Made by a program: the position numbers and the translations under genes
Part shown: positions 1 through 5,628 of the stretch, piece after piece
How the letters are laid out: the number at the start of each line of letters is the position of its first letter
How positions within the stretch are numbered: position 1 is the first letter of the stretch
DNA from: an uncultured Cloacibacillus sp.
GTDB lineage: Bacteria; Synergistota; Synergistia; Synergistales; Synergistaceae
Direction of reading: 5' to 3'
Assembly (NCBI GenBank): GCA_934511335.1
Contig: CAKSWL010000124.1
Span: 1 to 6,623, forward strand
Length of the DNA: 6,623 nucleotides
Notes under the pieces: model-generated
What the model saw: only the letters and a program-made list of their open reading frames with translations
Told to the model about the DNA's origin: nothing
Databases searched by the model: none

Positions 1-72
1 GAACTCGGACGGCAGACCAACGTGCCGACGCCTTATCATAAAATGATATATGATCGGTTTGCCGCAAAATAG
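1..72 (+). CDS. panE: 3' end of a probable ketopantoate reductase (partial)
   Basis: The plus strand is open from the first base to a TAG at 70-72 and encodes 23 residues, starting ELGRQTNVPTPYHKMIYD. This resembles the end of the ApbA/PanE C-terminal domain, where a 'G..hgVpTP.n..ly' segment forms the last helices of the all-alpha domain. The family reduces 2-dehydropantoate to pantoate with NADPH in cytosolic pantothenate and CoA synthesis. The cofactor-binding and catalytic regions lie outside the window, so the assignment rests only on this short tail. Another 6-phosphogluconate-dehydrogenase-like protein is possible. The gene converges on tpiA and is followed by a hairpin at 107-149 that could terminate it. 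Confidence 0.5.
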   Translation, partial: ELGRQTNVPTPYHKMIYDRFAAK

Positions 73-106
73 AAAGCCCAAACGGCCGCCGCGGCGTCAG
101 ATATAA

Positions 107-149
107 AAACGGGAGATTTCGCGGCGGCGCGCATAGATAACTCCCGTTT
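107..149. terminator. Inverted repeat, probable bidirectional terminator between panE and tpiA
   Basis: AAACGGGAG at 107-115 pairs perfectly with CTCCCGTTT at 141-149 around a 25-nt GC-rich loop. Read on the minus strand, the stem runs straight into a T-rich tail (GTTTTTATAT, using bases 101-110), a good intrinsic-terminator signature for leftward transcripts leaving tpiA. Read on the plus strand, the tail is TTTCTTCCATTTTT, acceptable for panE. The loop is long for a classical terminator and contains its own GC-rich segment at 121-128 complementary to 85-92. Apart from this hairpin and the one at 223-262, I see nothing in the 288-base gap at 73-360. Confidence 0.55.
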
Positions 150-222
150 CTTCCATTTTTATGACATCTTTACAGCCTGGGGCAGCGTTTTATTACAATG
201 TCCTATAATTTATCTTATGTTA

Positions 223-262
223 CACAAAACCCCTCTCACGATATCGCAAGAGGGGTTTTGTG
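223..262. terminator. Strong 14-bp hairpin, bidirectional terminator downstream of tpiA
   Basis: CACAAAACCCCTCT at 223-236 is perfectly complementary to AGAGGGGTTTTGTG at 249-262, with a 12-nt loop. The GC-rich core is flanked by an A-tract on one side and a T-tract on the other, so either strand ends in GGGGTTTTGTG. That is the usual form of an intrinsic terminator shared by two converging genes. It lies about 100 nt beyond the tpiA stop and 150 nt beyond the panE stop. Confidence 0.75.
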
Positions 263-360
263 GGTGATTTCAGGCTTTTTTCCAGCAGCGCCTTCGCGGC
301 CTTTTCAACTTATTTTATCGCGTTAAATCACGCCGCCTTGAACTTTTTTATTACCGTGCG

Positions 361-1146
361 TTAGAGAGCGTTCTTTACTATCTGGATGAAGCTTTCCGGC
401 TTCAGCGAAGCTCCGCCGACAAGCACGCCGTCGATATCGGGCTGCGCGATGATGCCTTTAGTGTTTTCCGGCTTGACGCTGCCGCCATACAGTATGATGA
501 GCTCTTCAGCGGTCTGCGGGCAGAAATTATCTTTGGCAAGACCGCGGATAAACTGGCATACATCTTCCGCGTCGGCGTCGCTGGCCGTCTTGCCCGTGCC
601 GATGGCCCAGACCGGCTCGTAGGCGACGATCACCTTTTCGGCGACTGTTTTGCCCTCCAGGCCCTTAAGTCCTTGGTCAAACTGTCTTTTGATGACGTCG
701 AAGGCCTTGCCGGCCTCGCGCTCCTCGAGCGTCTCGCCGACGCAGAGGACGGCGGTAAGCCCGCCCGCGATCGCCGCGAGGACCTTTTTGTTAAGCTCGT
801 CGTCTATTTCACGGAAGATGTGGCGTCTCTCACTGTGGCCGATCAAGACGTGCGTCGCGCCAATCTCCGTGAGCATCGGCACCGATATCTCACCGGTGAA
901 GGCGCCGCTTTTTTCCCAGTGAACGTTCTGCGCGCCGATGATCACCGGCATCCCTTCAGCGCCCCCGACGGCGGTGAGAAGCGAGACGGCGGGTACGAAG
1001 AAAGCTATCTCTTCTTTGCCATCAGCGACGGCTTTTCCCACTTCTGGAGCGGCCTTTACCTCCGCACCAAACTTGTTAAGAAATTCACTTGTTGCCTGCG
1101 GCCCGTTGAACATCTTCCAGTTGCCTGCGATAAATTTTCTGCGCAT
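361..1146 (-). CDS. tpiA: Triosephosphate isomerase
   Basis: This 261-residue protein has the usual length of bacterial TIM and interconverts dihydroxyacetone phosphate and glyceraldehyde 3-phosphate in the cytosol. All catalytic elements are visible: N9 and K11 in AGNWKM, electrophile H104 in IGHSERR (102-108), catalytic base E177 in AYEPVWAIGTG, the flexible loop 6 (about 178-187), and the phosphate-binding YGGSVKPEN (220-228) and GVLVGGASL (240-248) segments. The ATG at 1146 is preceded by GAAGGGA at 1157-1163, about ten bases upstream, and the family N-terminus RRKFIAGNWKM starts immediately. It is the last gene of the leftward cluster, 132 nt after pgk and separated from it by a hairpin terminator at 1235-1259, so it may depend on read-through or an unrecognised promoter. 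A plus-strand frame through this gene is a GC-rich shadow. Confidence 0.97.
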   Translation of the reverse strand: MRRKFIAGNWKMFNGPQATSEFLNKFGAEVKAAPEVGKAVADGKEEIAFFVPAVSLLTAVGGAEGMPVIIGAQNVHWEKSGAFTGEISVPMLTEIGATHVLIGHSERRHIFREIDDELNKKVLAAIAGGLTAVLCVGETLEEREAGKAFDVIKRQFDQGLKGLEGKTVAEKVIVAYEPVWAIGTGKTASDADAEDVCQFIRGLAKDNFCPQTAEELIILYGGSVKPENTKGIIAQPDIDGVLVGGASLKPESFIQIVKNAL

Positions 1147-1181
1147 AAAAATACATTCCCTTCTATATTGTCGGCCGCTCA

Positions 1182-1200
1182 GCGGCGGCTTTTCCGCCGC
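1182..1200 (-). other. GC-rich hairpin in the tpiA leader
   Basis: GCGGCGG at 1182-1188 pairs with CCGCCGC at 1194-1200 around a 5-nt loop (CTTTT on the plus strand, AAAAG in the transcript). An alternative stem, GCCGC at 1174-1178 with GCGGC at 1182-1186, shares one arm, so the two are mutually exclusive. The structure sits about 20 nt upstream of the tpiA ribosome binding site. It has no T-tract after it and is not a convincing terminator. It may be a leader or mRNA-stability hairpin, or simply a result of local GC richness. Confidence 0.35.
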
Positions 1201-1234
1201 CCGGCGGTTATGCCCTGCTGCCGCTGATATAGGA

Positions 1235-1259
1235 AAAGGGCGGATAATATCCGCCCTTT
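1235..1259 (-). terminator. Intrinsic terminator or attenuator between pgk and tpiA
   Basis: AAAGGGCGGA at 1235-1244 is perfectly complementary to TCCGCCCTTT at 1250-1259, leaving a 5-nt loop. On the transcribed minus strand the stem ends in CCGCCCTTTTCC, a GC-rich stem with a short U-run. It begins about 20 nt after the pgk stop at 1279. This is a textbook position for terminating the gap-pgk transcript, and the short U-run suggests that partial read-through into tpiA is possible. Confidence 0.75.
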
Positions 1260-1278
1260 GTGCCGCAATTTTTATCTT

Positions 1279-2469
1279 TTAATCTAAAACGTAGGGCTCT
1301 ATACCGGGAAGACTCTTTCCCTCAAAAAATTCAAGACTCGCGCCGCCTCCCGTGGAGACGTGCGAGACTTTGTCCTCCATCTTGAAGAGCGCGATCGCGG
1401 CGGCCGAGTCTCCCCCGCCGACTACCGTCAGCGCGCCGCCGGCGGTGGCTTCGGAGAGCGCTTTGGCGACCGCTTCCGTACCCTTCGCGAAGGCGGGCAT
1501 CTCAAAGACGCCCATCGGCCCATTCCAAATGACGGTTTTCGCCGCCTTGATCTCCTTGGCGAAGGCCTCCGCCGTCGCGGGGCCGATGTCAAGTCCCATC
1601 TGGTCCGCGGGGATCGCACAGGCGGCGACGACTGAGGCGGGAGAATCGGCCTTGAACTCCGGCGCGGTGACGACGTCCGTCGGCAACATGATCTTCACGC
1701 CGAGTTTTGCCGCTTCGTCGAGCATCTTCGCCGCGAAGTCAAGCTTCTCCGTCTCGCAGAGCGATTTGCCGATCTCTTTGCCCTGCGCTTTGAGGAAGGT
1801 AAAGGCCATACCGCCGCCGATGAGGATGACATCTGCTTTTTTAAGCATGTTCTCCACCACCGCTATCTTGTCGGATACCTTCGCGCCGCCGAGAATGAGG
1901 ATGAATGGTTTTCGCGGCTCGTCGCGCGCCGCGGATAGCATCGTGATCTCACGCTCGATGAGCTTGCCAGAATAGGAGGGCAGTATCTCCGCCGCCGCCC
2001 TTGTCGAGGCGTGCGCCCTGTGAGAGGCGCTGAAGGCGTCCATCACGAAGACGTCGAAGTTTTTCGTGAGCCGCCGGGCGAATTCCATGTCGTTCTTCTC
2101 TTCTTCTGGATGGAACCTGACATTTTCCAGCAGCAGCACTTCGCCCTCTTTCCACGAGGCGACGGCCTCGTCAACCTTTTCACCAACGCAGTCGGAGACG
2201 AAACGCACAGGCCATCCTGTAAGCTTTGCAAGCTCATCGCCCACCGGCTCCAGCGTGTATTTGAGGTTGACGGTCCCCTTCGGCCTGCCGAGATGGGAGA
2301 CCAAAGCAATCTTCGCGCCGGCGTCGCGCAGGGCCGTGAGTGTGGCGAGATGGGCTTTGATGCGCGTATCGTCGCTGACCCGACCGTCGGCTAAGGGAAC
2401 GTTGAAGTCTACCCTCACCAGAACCTTTTTGCCCGAGACGTCCGCTGGTGAAAAGGTTTTCAGGCGCAT
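1279..2469 (-). CDS. pgk: Phosphoglycerate kinase
   Basis: This 396-residue protein is full length for bacterial PGK, which transfers the acyl phosphate of 1,3-bisphosphoglycerate to ADP, giving ATP and 3-phosphoglycerate. The N-domain carries the substrate-binding motifs RVDFNVP (19-25), R36, SHLGRP (58-63), R118 in ENVRFHPEE and R151 in SHRAHAS. The C-domain carries the nucleotide-binding GGAKVSDK (194-201), GGGMAFTF (218-225), NGPMGVFE (316-323), GGGDSAAA (351-358) and STGGGASLEF (372-381). The ATG at 2469 lies 3 nt after the gap stop, and its ribosome binding site AAAAAGGGA (2479-2487) is inside the last gap codons, so the two genes are co-transcribed and probably translationally coupled. 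Transcription likely ends in part at the hairpin at 1235-1259. No key residue is missing. Confidence 0.97.
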   Translation of the reverse strand: MRLKTFSPADVSGKKVLVRVDFNVPLADGRVSDDTRIKAHLATLTALRDAGAKIALVSHLGRPKGTVNLKYTLEPVGDELAKLTGWPVRFVSDCVGEKVDEAVASWKEGEVLLLENVRFHPEEEKNDMEFARRLTKNFDVFVMDAFSASHRAHASTRAAAEILPSYSGKLIEREITMLSAARDEPRKPFILILGGAKVSDKIAVVENMLKKADVILIGGGMAFTFLKAQGKEIGKSLCETEKLDFAAKMLDEAAKLGVKIMLPTDVVTAPEFKADSPASVVAACAIPADQMGLDIGPATAEAFAKEIKAAKTVIWNGPMGVFEMPAFAKGTEAVAKALSEATAGGALTVVGGGDSAAAIALFKMEDKVSHVSTGGGASLEFFEGKSLPGIEPYVLD

Positions 2470-2472
2470 GGC

Positions 2473-3492
2473 TTAGAGTCCCTTTTTAATGATGTAGTTA
2501 GCGAGGTCGATGACTCTGTTGCTGTAGCCGCACTCGTTGTCGTACCATGAAAGGAGCTTGATCATCTTGTCTCCCATCGCCATGGTGTGACGCGGTGCGA
2601 ATATCGATGAGTTGGTGTCGCCGACGAAGTCCATCGAGACGAGGTCTTCCGGCTCATACTCAAGGATGCCCTTAAGGTAGCTCTCGGCCGCCTCTTTCAT
2701 TGCGGCGTTGACTTCGTCCACCGTCGCCGCCTTTTCGAGGACGACCGTGAGGTCCACTACCGACACGTCGGGGGTGGGGACGCGGAGGGCGAAGCCGTTG
2801 AGCTTGCCTTTTAGTTCCGGCATGACTTCAGATATAGCTTTGGCCGCGCCGGTGCTGGTGGGGATGATCGAAAGCGCCGCCGCCCTGCCGCGCGAAAGGT
2901 TCTTGTGCGGGAAGTCGAGCGTCTTCTGGTCGTTTGTGTAAGCGTGGATGGTGTTCATCAGCCCCTCTTTGATGCCGAATTTATCCTGAAGGACTTTGCA
3001 GACCGGTGCGAGGCAGTTCGTCGTGCAGGATGCGTTGGAGATGACGTTGTGCTTCTGCGGGTCGTAGACGCCCTCGTTGACGCCCATGACTATCGTGGCG
3101 TCGTGGTTCTTCGCGGGAGCGGAGATGATGACCTTTTTAGCGCCGGCTTCGATGTGCGCCTTAGCCTGATTGGCATCGGTGTAGCGGCCCGTGGATTCGA
3201 TGACGAGGTCCACGCCCATCTCTTTCCAGGGCAGCTTCGCGGGATCGGGTTCGGCGAGAGCCTTGATCCGGTGTCCGTTTACGATGAGATAATCGTCCTC
3301 GACCTCGACGGTGCCGGGGAAACGCCGGAAAACTGAGTCATACTTAAGCAGATATGCAAGAGACGCCGGCGGTGTGAGGTCGTTTATTGCCACGATTTCA
3401 AATTCATTCTCTTTCCCGTTCGTGAAAAACGCGCGGAGCGAAAGACGTCCAATACGTCCAAACCCGTTGATTGCAACCTTGTACTTAGCCAT
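2473..3492 (-). CDS. gap: Type I glyceraldehyde-3-phosphate dehydrogenase
   Basis: This 339-residue protein oxidises and phosphorylates glyceraldehyde 3-phosphate to 1,3-bisphosphoglycerate. It has an N-terminal Rossmann fold with NGFGRIGR (9-16), an Asp at 38 in VAINDLT that favours NAD over NADP, catalytic C156 in SNASCTTNC and H183 in [18 protein letters not shown] (209-219), [12 protein letters not shown] (316-327) and the rest of the catalytic domain are intact. The ATG at 3492 is chosen because AAGGAGG stands at 3501-3507, 8 nt upstream, and because the family's N-terminus [16 protein letters not shown] starts here. The frame stays open upstream to an ATG at 3552, but those 20 extra codons run through a leader hairpin and match nothing in the family. 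It is the first gene of the gap-pgk unit, with its own promoter region at 3562-3646. No adjacent CggR-type repressor is visible. Confidence 0.97.
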   Translation of the reverse strand: MAKYKVAINGFGRIGRLSLRAFFTNGKENEFEIVAINDLTPPASLAYLLKYDSVFRRFPGTVEVEDDYLIVNGHRIKALAEPDPAKLPWKEMGVDLVIESTGRYTDANQAKAHIEAGAKKVIISAPAKNHDATIVMGVNEGVYDPQKHNVISNASCTTNCLAPVCKVLQDKFGIKEGLMNTIHAYTNDQKTLDFPHKNLSRGRAAALSIIPTSTGAAKAISEVMPELKGKLNGFALRVPTPDVSVVDLTVVLEKAATVDEVNAAMKEAAESYLKGILEYEPEDLVSMDFVGDTNSSIFAPRHTMAMGDKMIKLLSWYDNECGYSNRVIDLANYIIKKGL

Positions 3493-3500
3493 TGTAAGTG

Positions 3501-3507
3501 CCTCCTT
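3501..3507 (-). promoter_or_regulatory. Ribosome binding site fixing the gap start
   Basis: AAGGAGG on the minus strand, 8 nt before the ATG at 3492, is a near-perfect Shine-Dalgarno sequence. It excludes the longer upstream start at 3552. A weak 6-bp repeat (AGAATT 3508-3513, AATTCT 3520-3525) abuts it, but is too AT-rich to weigh much. Confidence 0.85.
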
Positions 3508-3530
3508 AGAATTTTTACCAATTCTTTGTG

Positions 3531-3565
3531 AAAAGAGGGATAAACCTATCATTTATCCCTCTTTT
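3531..3565 (-). promoter_or_regulatory. Perfect 14-bp inverted repeat in the gap leader (terminator, 5' stem-loop or operator)
   Basis: AAAAGAGGGATAAA at 3531-3544 is the exact complement of TTTATCCCTCTTTT at 3552-3565, with a 7-nt spacer. As RNA from the minus strand it forms a stem followed by UUUUCACAAAG, resembling an intrinsic terminator, and it lies about 85 nt after the stop of the upstream debranching-type gene. The predicted start from the nearer gap promoter (about 3562) falls at the edge of the first arm. The gap mRNA could therefore begin with a stem-loop, or a dimeric repressor could bind the DNA palindrome here. The sequence does not distinguish these roles. Confidence 0.6.
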
Positions 3566-3568
3566 ATG

Positions 3569-3597
3569 ATTGTGCTACCATATTGCGTTTATGTCAA
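3569..3597 (-). promoter_or_regulatory. Probable sigma-70-type promoter for gap-pgk (proximal)
   Basis: On the minus strand a consensus -35 TTGACA (3592-3597) is followed after 17 nt by CACAAT (3569-3574), which matches four of six positions of TATAAT. Transcription would start near 3562, about 70 nt before the gap ATG. The region is AT-rich, as expected for a promoter, in contrast to the flanking coding sequence. Confidence 0.5.
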
Positions 3598-3618
3598 ACT
3601 AAAAAATCTATTTTCTTT

Positions 3619-3646
3619 ATATTAACACTCTTTATTTATTCGTCAA
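3619..3646 (-). promoter_or_regulatory. Possible second, distal promoter for gap-pgk
   Basis: On the minus strand TTGACG (3641-3646) lies 16 nt from TAATAT (3619-3624), giving a start near 3612. It begins 2 nt after the stop codon of the upstream gene. A transcript from here would contain the whole inverted repeat at 3531-3565, so that hairpin could attenuate it, unlike a transcript from the proximal promoter. Confidence 0.35.
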
Positions 3647-3648
3647 AC

Positions 3649-5628
3649 TCATTCGCCGCTCTCAAGGTTCTCATGCAGCACGCGCAGGAGCTCTCCCAGA
3701 GAAACGGCGGAGAGGACGTCTCCGTGCGGACGATAGGGCATCATGCCGTCGAAGAGCTCGGATACGCCGCCCAGGCACCCATGGCGCAGATGCGAGTTGA
3801 AAGGGCGGATAAATATCCAGCCAAGGTCTTTGCGCGTAGGATTGTTTTTTAAGTACGCAGTGATAAACTGCCCCAACAGCCAAGCCCAGGCCATCCCGCG
3901 GTAGCGGGCTTTAAGGCGCTGATCAAGACGACCCTCGGAACGGCCCTTGAACTTATCGTGGCGCGGGTCGAGGGTGCGGAGGCCGTACGTCGTGTACAGC
4001 TCGTTCCAGCAGAGGCGCACCACGTTCTGCGCCGCCTCGGGCGAAAGCGGGCTGAAGGGCAGCGAGGCCGCCAGTATCTGGTTCGGGCGGATCGTGCCGT
4101 CGTTCTTGAAGGTCTCGGGGTCTACGCTGTCGTAAAGCCCCTTCAGGTCGAAGCTCCAGAAGGTATCGTTGAAGGACTTGGCGCACTTCTCCGCCGCCGT
4201 TTCAAACTTTTGGGCCGACTCGGCGCAGCCGCACGAAAGCGCGTATTTCTCGGCGCACTTCAGCGCGTTGTACCAGAGGGCGTTCACCTCGACGAGGTAT
4301 CCTTTGCGCGGGACGACCACTTCGTCGCCGGCAACGGCGTTCATCCAGTATCTCGCAGGATTGGCCGAGGTCATGCGAAGAAGCATGTTCGTGTCGCAGA
4401 CCACGTTGAGCTCGGCGATTCCGCAGAGATATTTCTCCGTGATTTTCTGAATCGCGCCGGCCAGTTCAGCTTTGACCTGGGGGTCGGCCTCTTTGTGGTG
4501 GGTAAGGTATTTATCCGCCGCGTAGACGAACCAGAGACCGCTGTCGATGCAGCCGAATTCACAGGAACAATCGTCGTCAAACTTCTCCGGCATCGCCCAG
4601 CCATTGTTTTCGGCGATCTCAAGCCAGTATTTGAGGGTCTTCGCCGCGACCTCTTCCCTGCCGGTGGCAAGGAGCAGTCCGGGAAGCGAGATAAAGGTAT
4701 CGCGCGCCTTCGCGTCGACTGAGGGGTAGCCGGTATAGATGGGCGCGACGCTCTCAGGACGGTCGTCTACGAGGTGGTACGACGACGCGATCATATCCTG
4801 CTCCGCGCTGTTGAGGGCGGGGATATTTGCCTGTTCGAGGATGTTTTCAAATCTTTCCGCCGCCTCTTTCTCCATCGCGGCGAGCTCTTTGGGCGTGAAG
4901 CTCTGTGGCTTCTCCGAGAAGACCACGTAGACGACGTCGCCTTCGGAGATCTCATTGGAGATGAATCCCGGCGACCAGAGATGGTCGACAGAGGCGGACT
5001 CAGGGCGGTCGTCCTGTTCGTAGATGAGATTTTCAAACCAGAGGGGCTTCAGCGACCAGGTGCCGGCCGTAGCCATGCAGCAGCTGGCGTGTCCTCTTCC
5101 TTTGACGCTGATGCTGTGGGCGTCGTCGGAGGATACGCTGAACTCGTTTTTGCCCGACTCCGGGCATACCGTGTCGCTCAGCCGGTGGGCGAAGAGCGGA
5201 CGCAGGTCGAGGCGGACCTTATCAGGAGCTGCCAAAAGCTCATACTTTATTACCGTGCATTCTTTACCGTGCGGCATAAAAATGGATTTTTTCAGGAGGA
5301 TACTGTGAATTACAAAGAGCATACTGGGGAATGGATTTCCCTGATATTCCTGTAGGTATCTGTAGCCATCCGGGTAAACCAAATCCTTATAACGATTCGT
5401 GGATAGCTGGTATTTCTTGTTGCGGTCAAAAATGGTCTCTTCAATCTTGCTGACCAGGACCGAGTGCTGCCTTTTATTTTCCGGCCTCACGACAAGAAGC
5501 CCGTGTTCTCTCCTTGTGTTTGCCCCTATGACCGTTGAAAATCCGTAATTTCCGCGCCCGTTTGAGACAAGGAACTCCCTCCCGGCGCCTTTGTCATAGG
5601 TGTTAACGTCTGCCTTTCCTAAGTACAT
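3649..5628 (-). CDS. Divergent amylo-alpha-1,6-glucosidase-type glycogen debranching enzyme (GH133-like)
   Basis: This protein of 659 residues has the usual length and two-domain plan of bacterial GH133 debranching enzymes, which hydrolyse alpha-1,6 branch stubs in glycogen-like glucans. The N-terminal domain (about 15-270) contains SNGRGNYGFSTVIGANTRR and HGLLVV (about 22-47). The C-terminal (alpha/alpha)6 domain (about 290-655) has ARDTFISLPGLLLATGR (308-324), IDSGLWF (361-367), VPRKGYLVEVNALWYNAL (439-456) and GGVSELFDG (620-628), with the probable catalytic E624. Several signatures are altered: the family's TWMDA is YWMNA (N430 for a probable catalytic Asp), WPWL.GP is WAWLLGQ, and the C-terminal QAWS is SAVS. 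Activity is therefore uncertain. No signal peptide is seen, so it is probably cytosolic. The start at 5628 is preferred because AAAGGGGG (5638-5645) is 9 nt upstream; the ATGs at 5637 and 5634 lie too close to it. The gene overlaps the upstream WhiA frame by 26 nt, implying coupled translation. Its first third is noticeably AT-richer than the rest. Confidence 0.85.
   Translation of the reverse strand: MYLGKADVNTYDKGAGREFLVSNGRGNYGFSTVIGANTRREHGLLVVRPENKRQHSVLVSKIEETIFDRNKKYQLSTNRYKDLVYPDGYRYLQEYQGNPFPSMLFVIHSILLKKSIFMPHGKECTVIKYELLAAPDKVRLDLRPLFAHRLSDTVCPESGKNEFSVSSDDAHSISVKGRGHASCCMATAGTWSLKPLWFENLIYEQDDRPESASVDHLWSPGFISNEISEGDVVYVVFSEKPQSFTPKELAAMEKEAAERFENILEQANIPALNSAEQDMIASSYHLVDDRPESVAPIYTGYPSVDAKARDTFISLPGLLLATGREEVAAKTLKYWLEIAENNGWAMPEKFDDDCSCEFGCIDSGLWFVYAADKYLTHHKEADPQVKAELAGAIQKITEKYLCGIAELNVVCDTNMLLRMTSANPARYWMNAVAGDEVVVPRKGYLVEVNALWYNALKCAEKYALSCGCAESAQKFETAAEKCAKSFNDTFWSFDLKGLYDSVDPETFKNDGTIRPNQILAASLPFSPLSPEAAQNVVRLCWNELYTTYGLRTLDPRHDKFKGRSEGRLDQRLKARYRGMAWAWLLGQFITAYLKNNPTRKDLGWIFIRPFNSHLRHGCLGGVSELFDGMMPYRPHGDVLSAVSLGELLRVLHENLESGE

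Noticed and set aside
673..1227. Plus-strand open frame (184 codons) opposite tpiA
   Set aside because: It is antisense to intact, fully motif-bearing tpiA, has no recognisable motif and no supporting ribosome binding site context.
3493..3552. Upstream ATG giving a 20-residue N-terminal extension of Gap
   Set aside because: The extension runs through the leader hairpin, matches no GAPDH N-terminus, and a near-perfect Shine-Dalgarno sequence precedes the ATG at 3492.
3958..4722. Long plus-strand open frame (254 codons) inside the debranching gene
   Set aside because: It is rich in Arg, Val and Gly, has no recognisable domain and lies fully antisense to a well-supported enzyme gene. It is a GC-driven shadow frame.
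4774..5355. Plus-strand open frame (193 codons) opposite the 5' half of the debranching gene
   Set aside because: Arg/Val/Asp-rich shadow frame with no family resemblance. The minus-strand reading explains the sequence.
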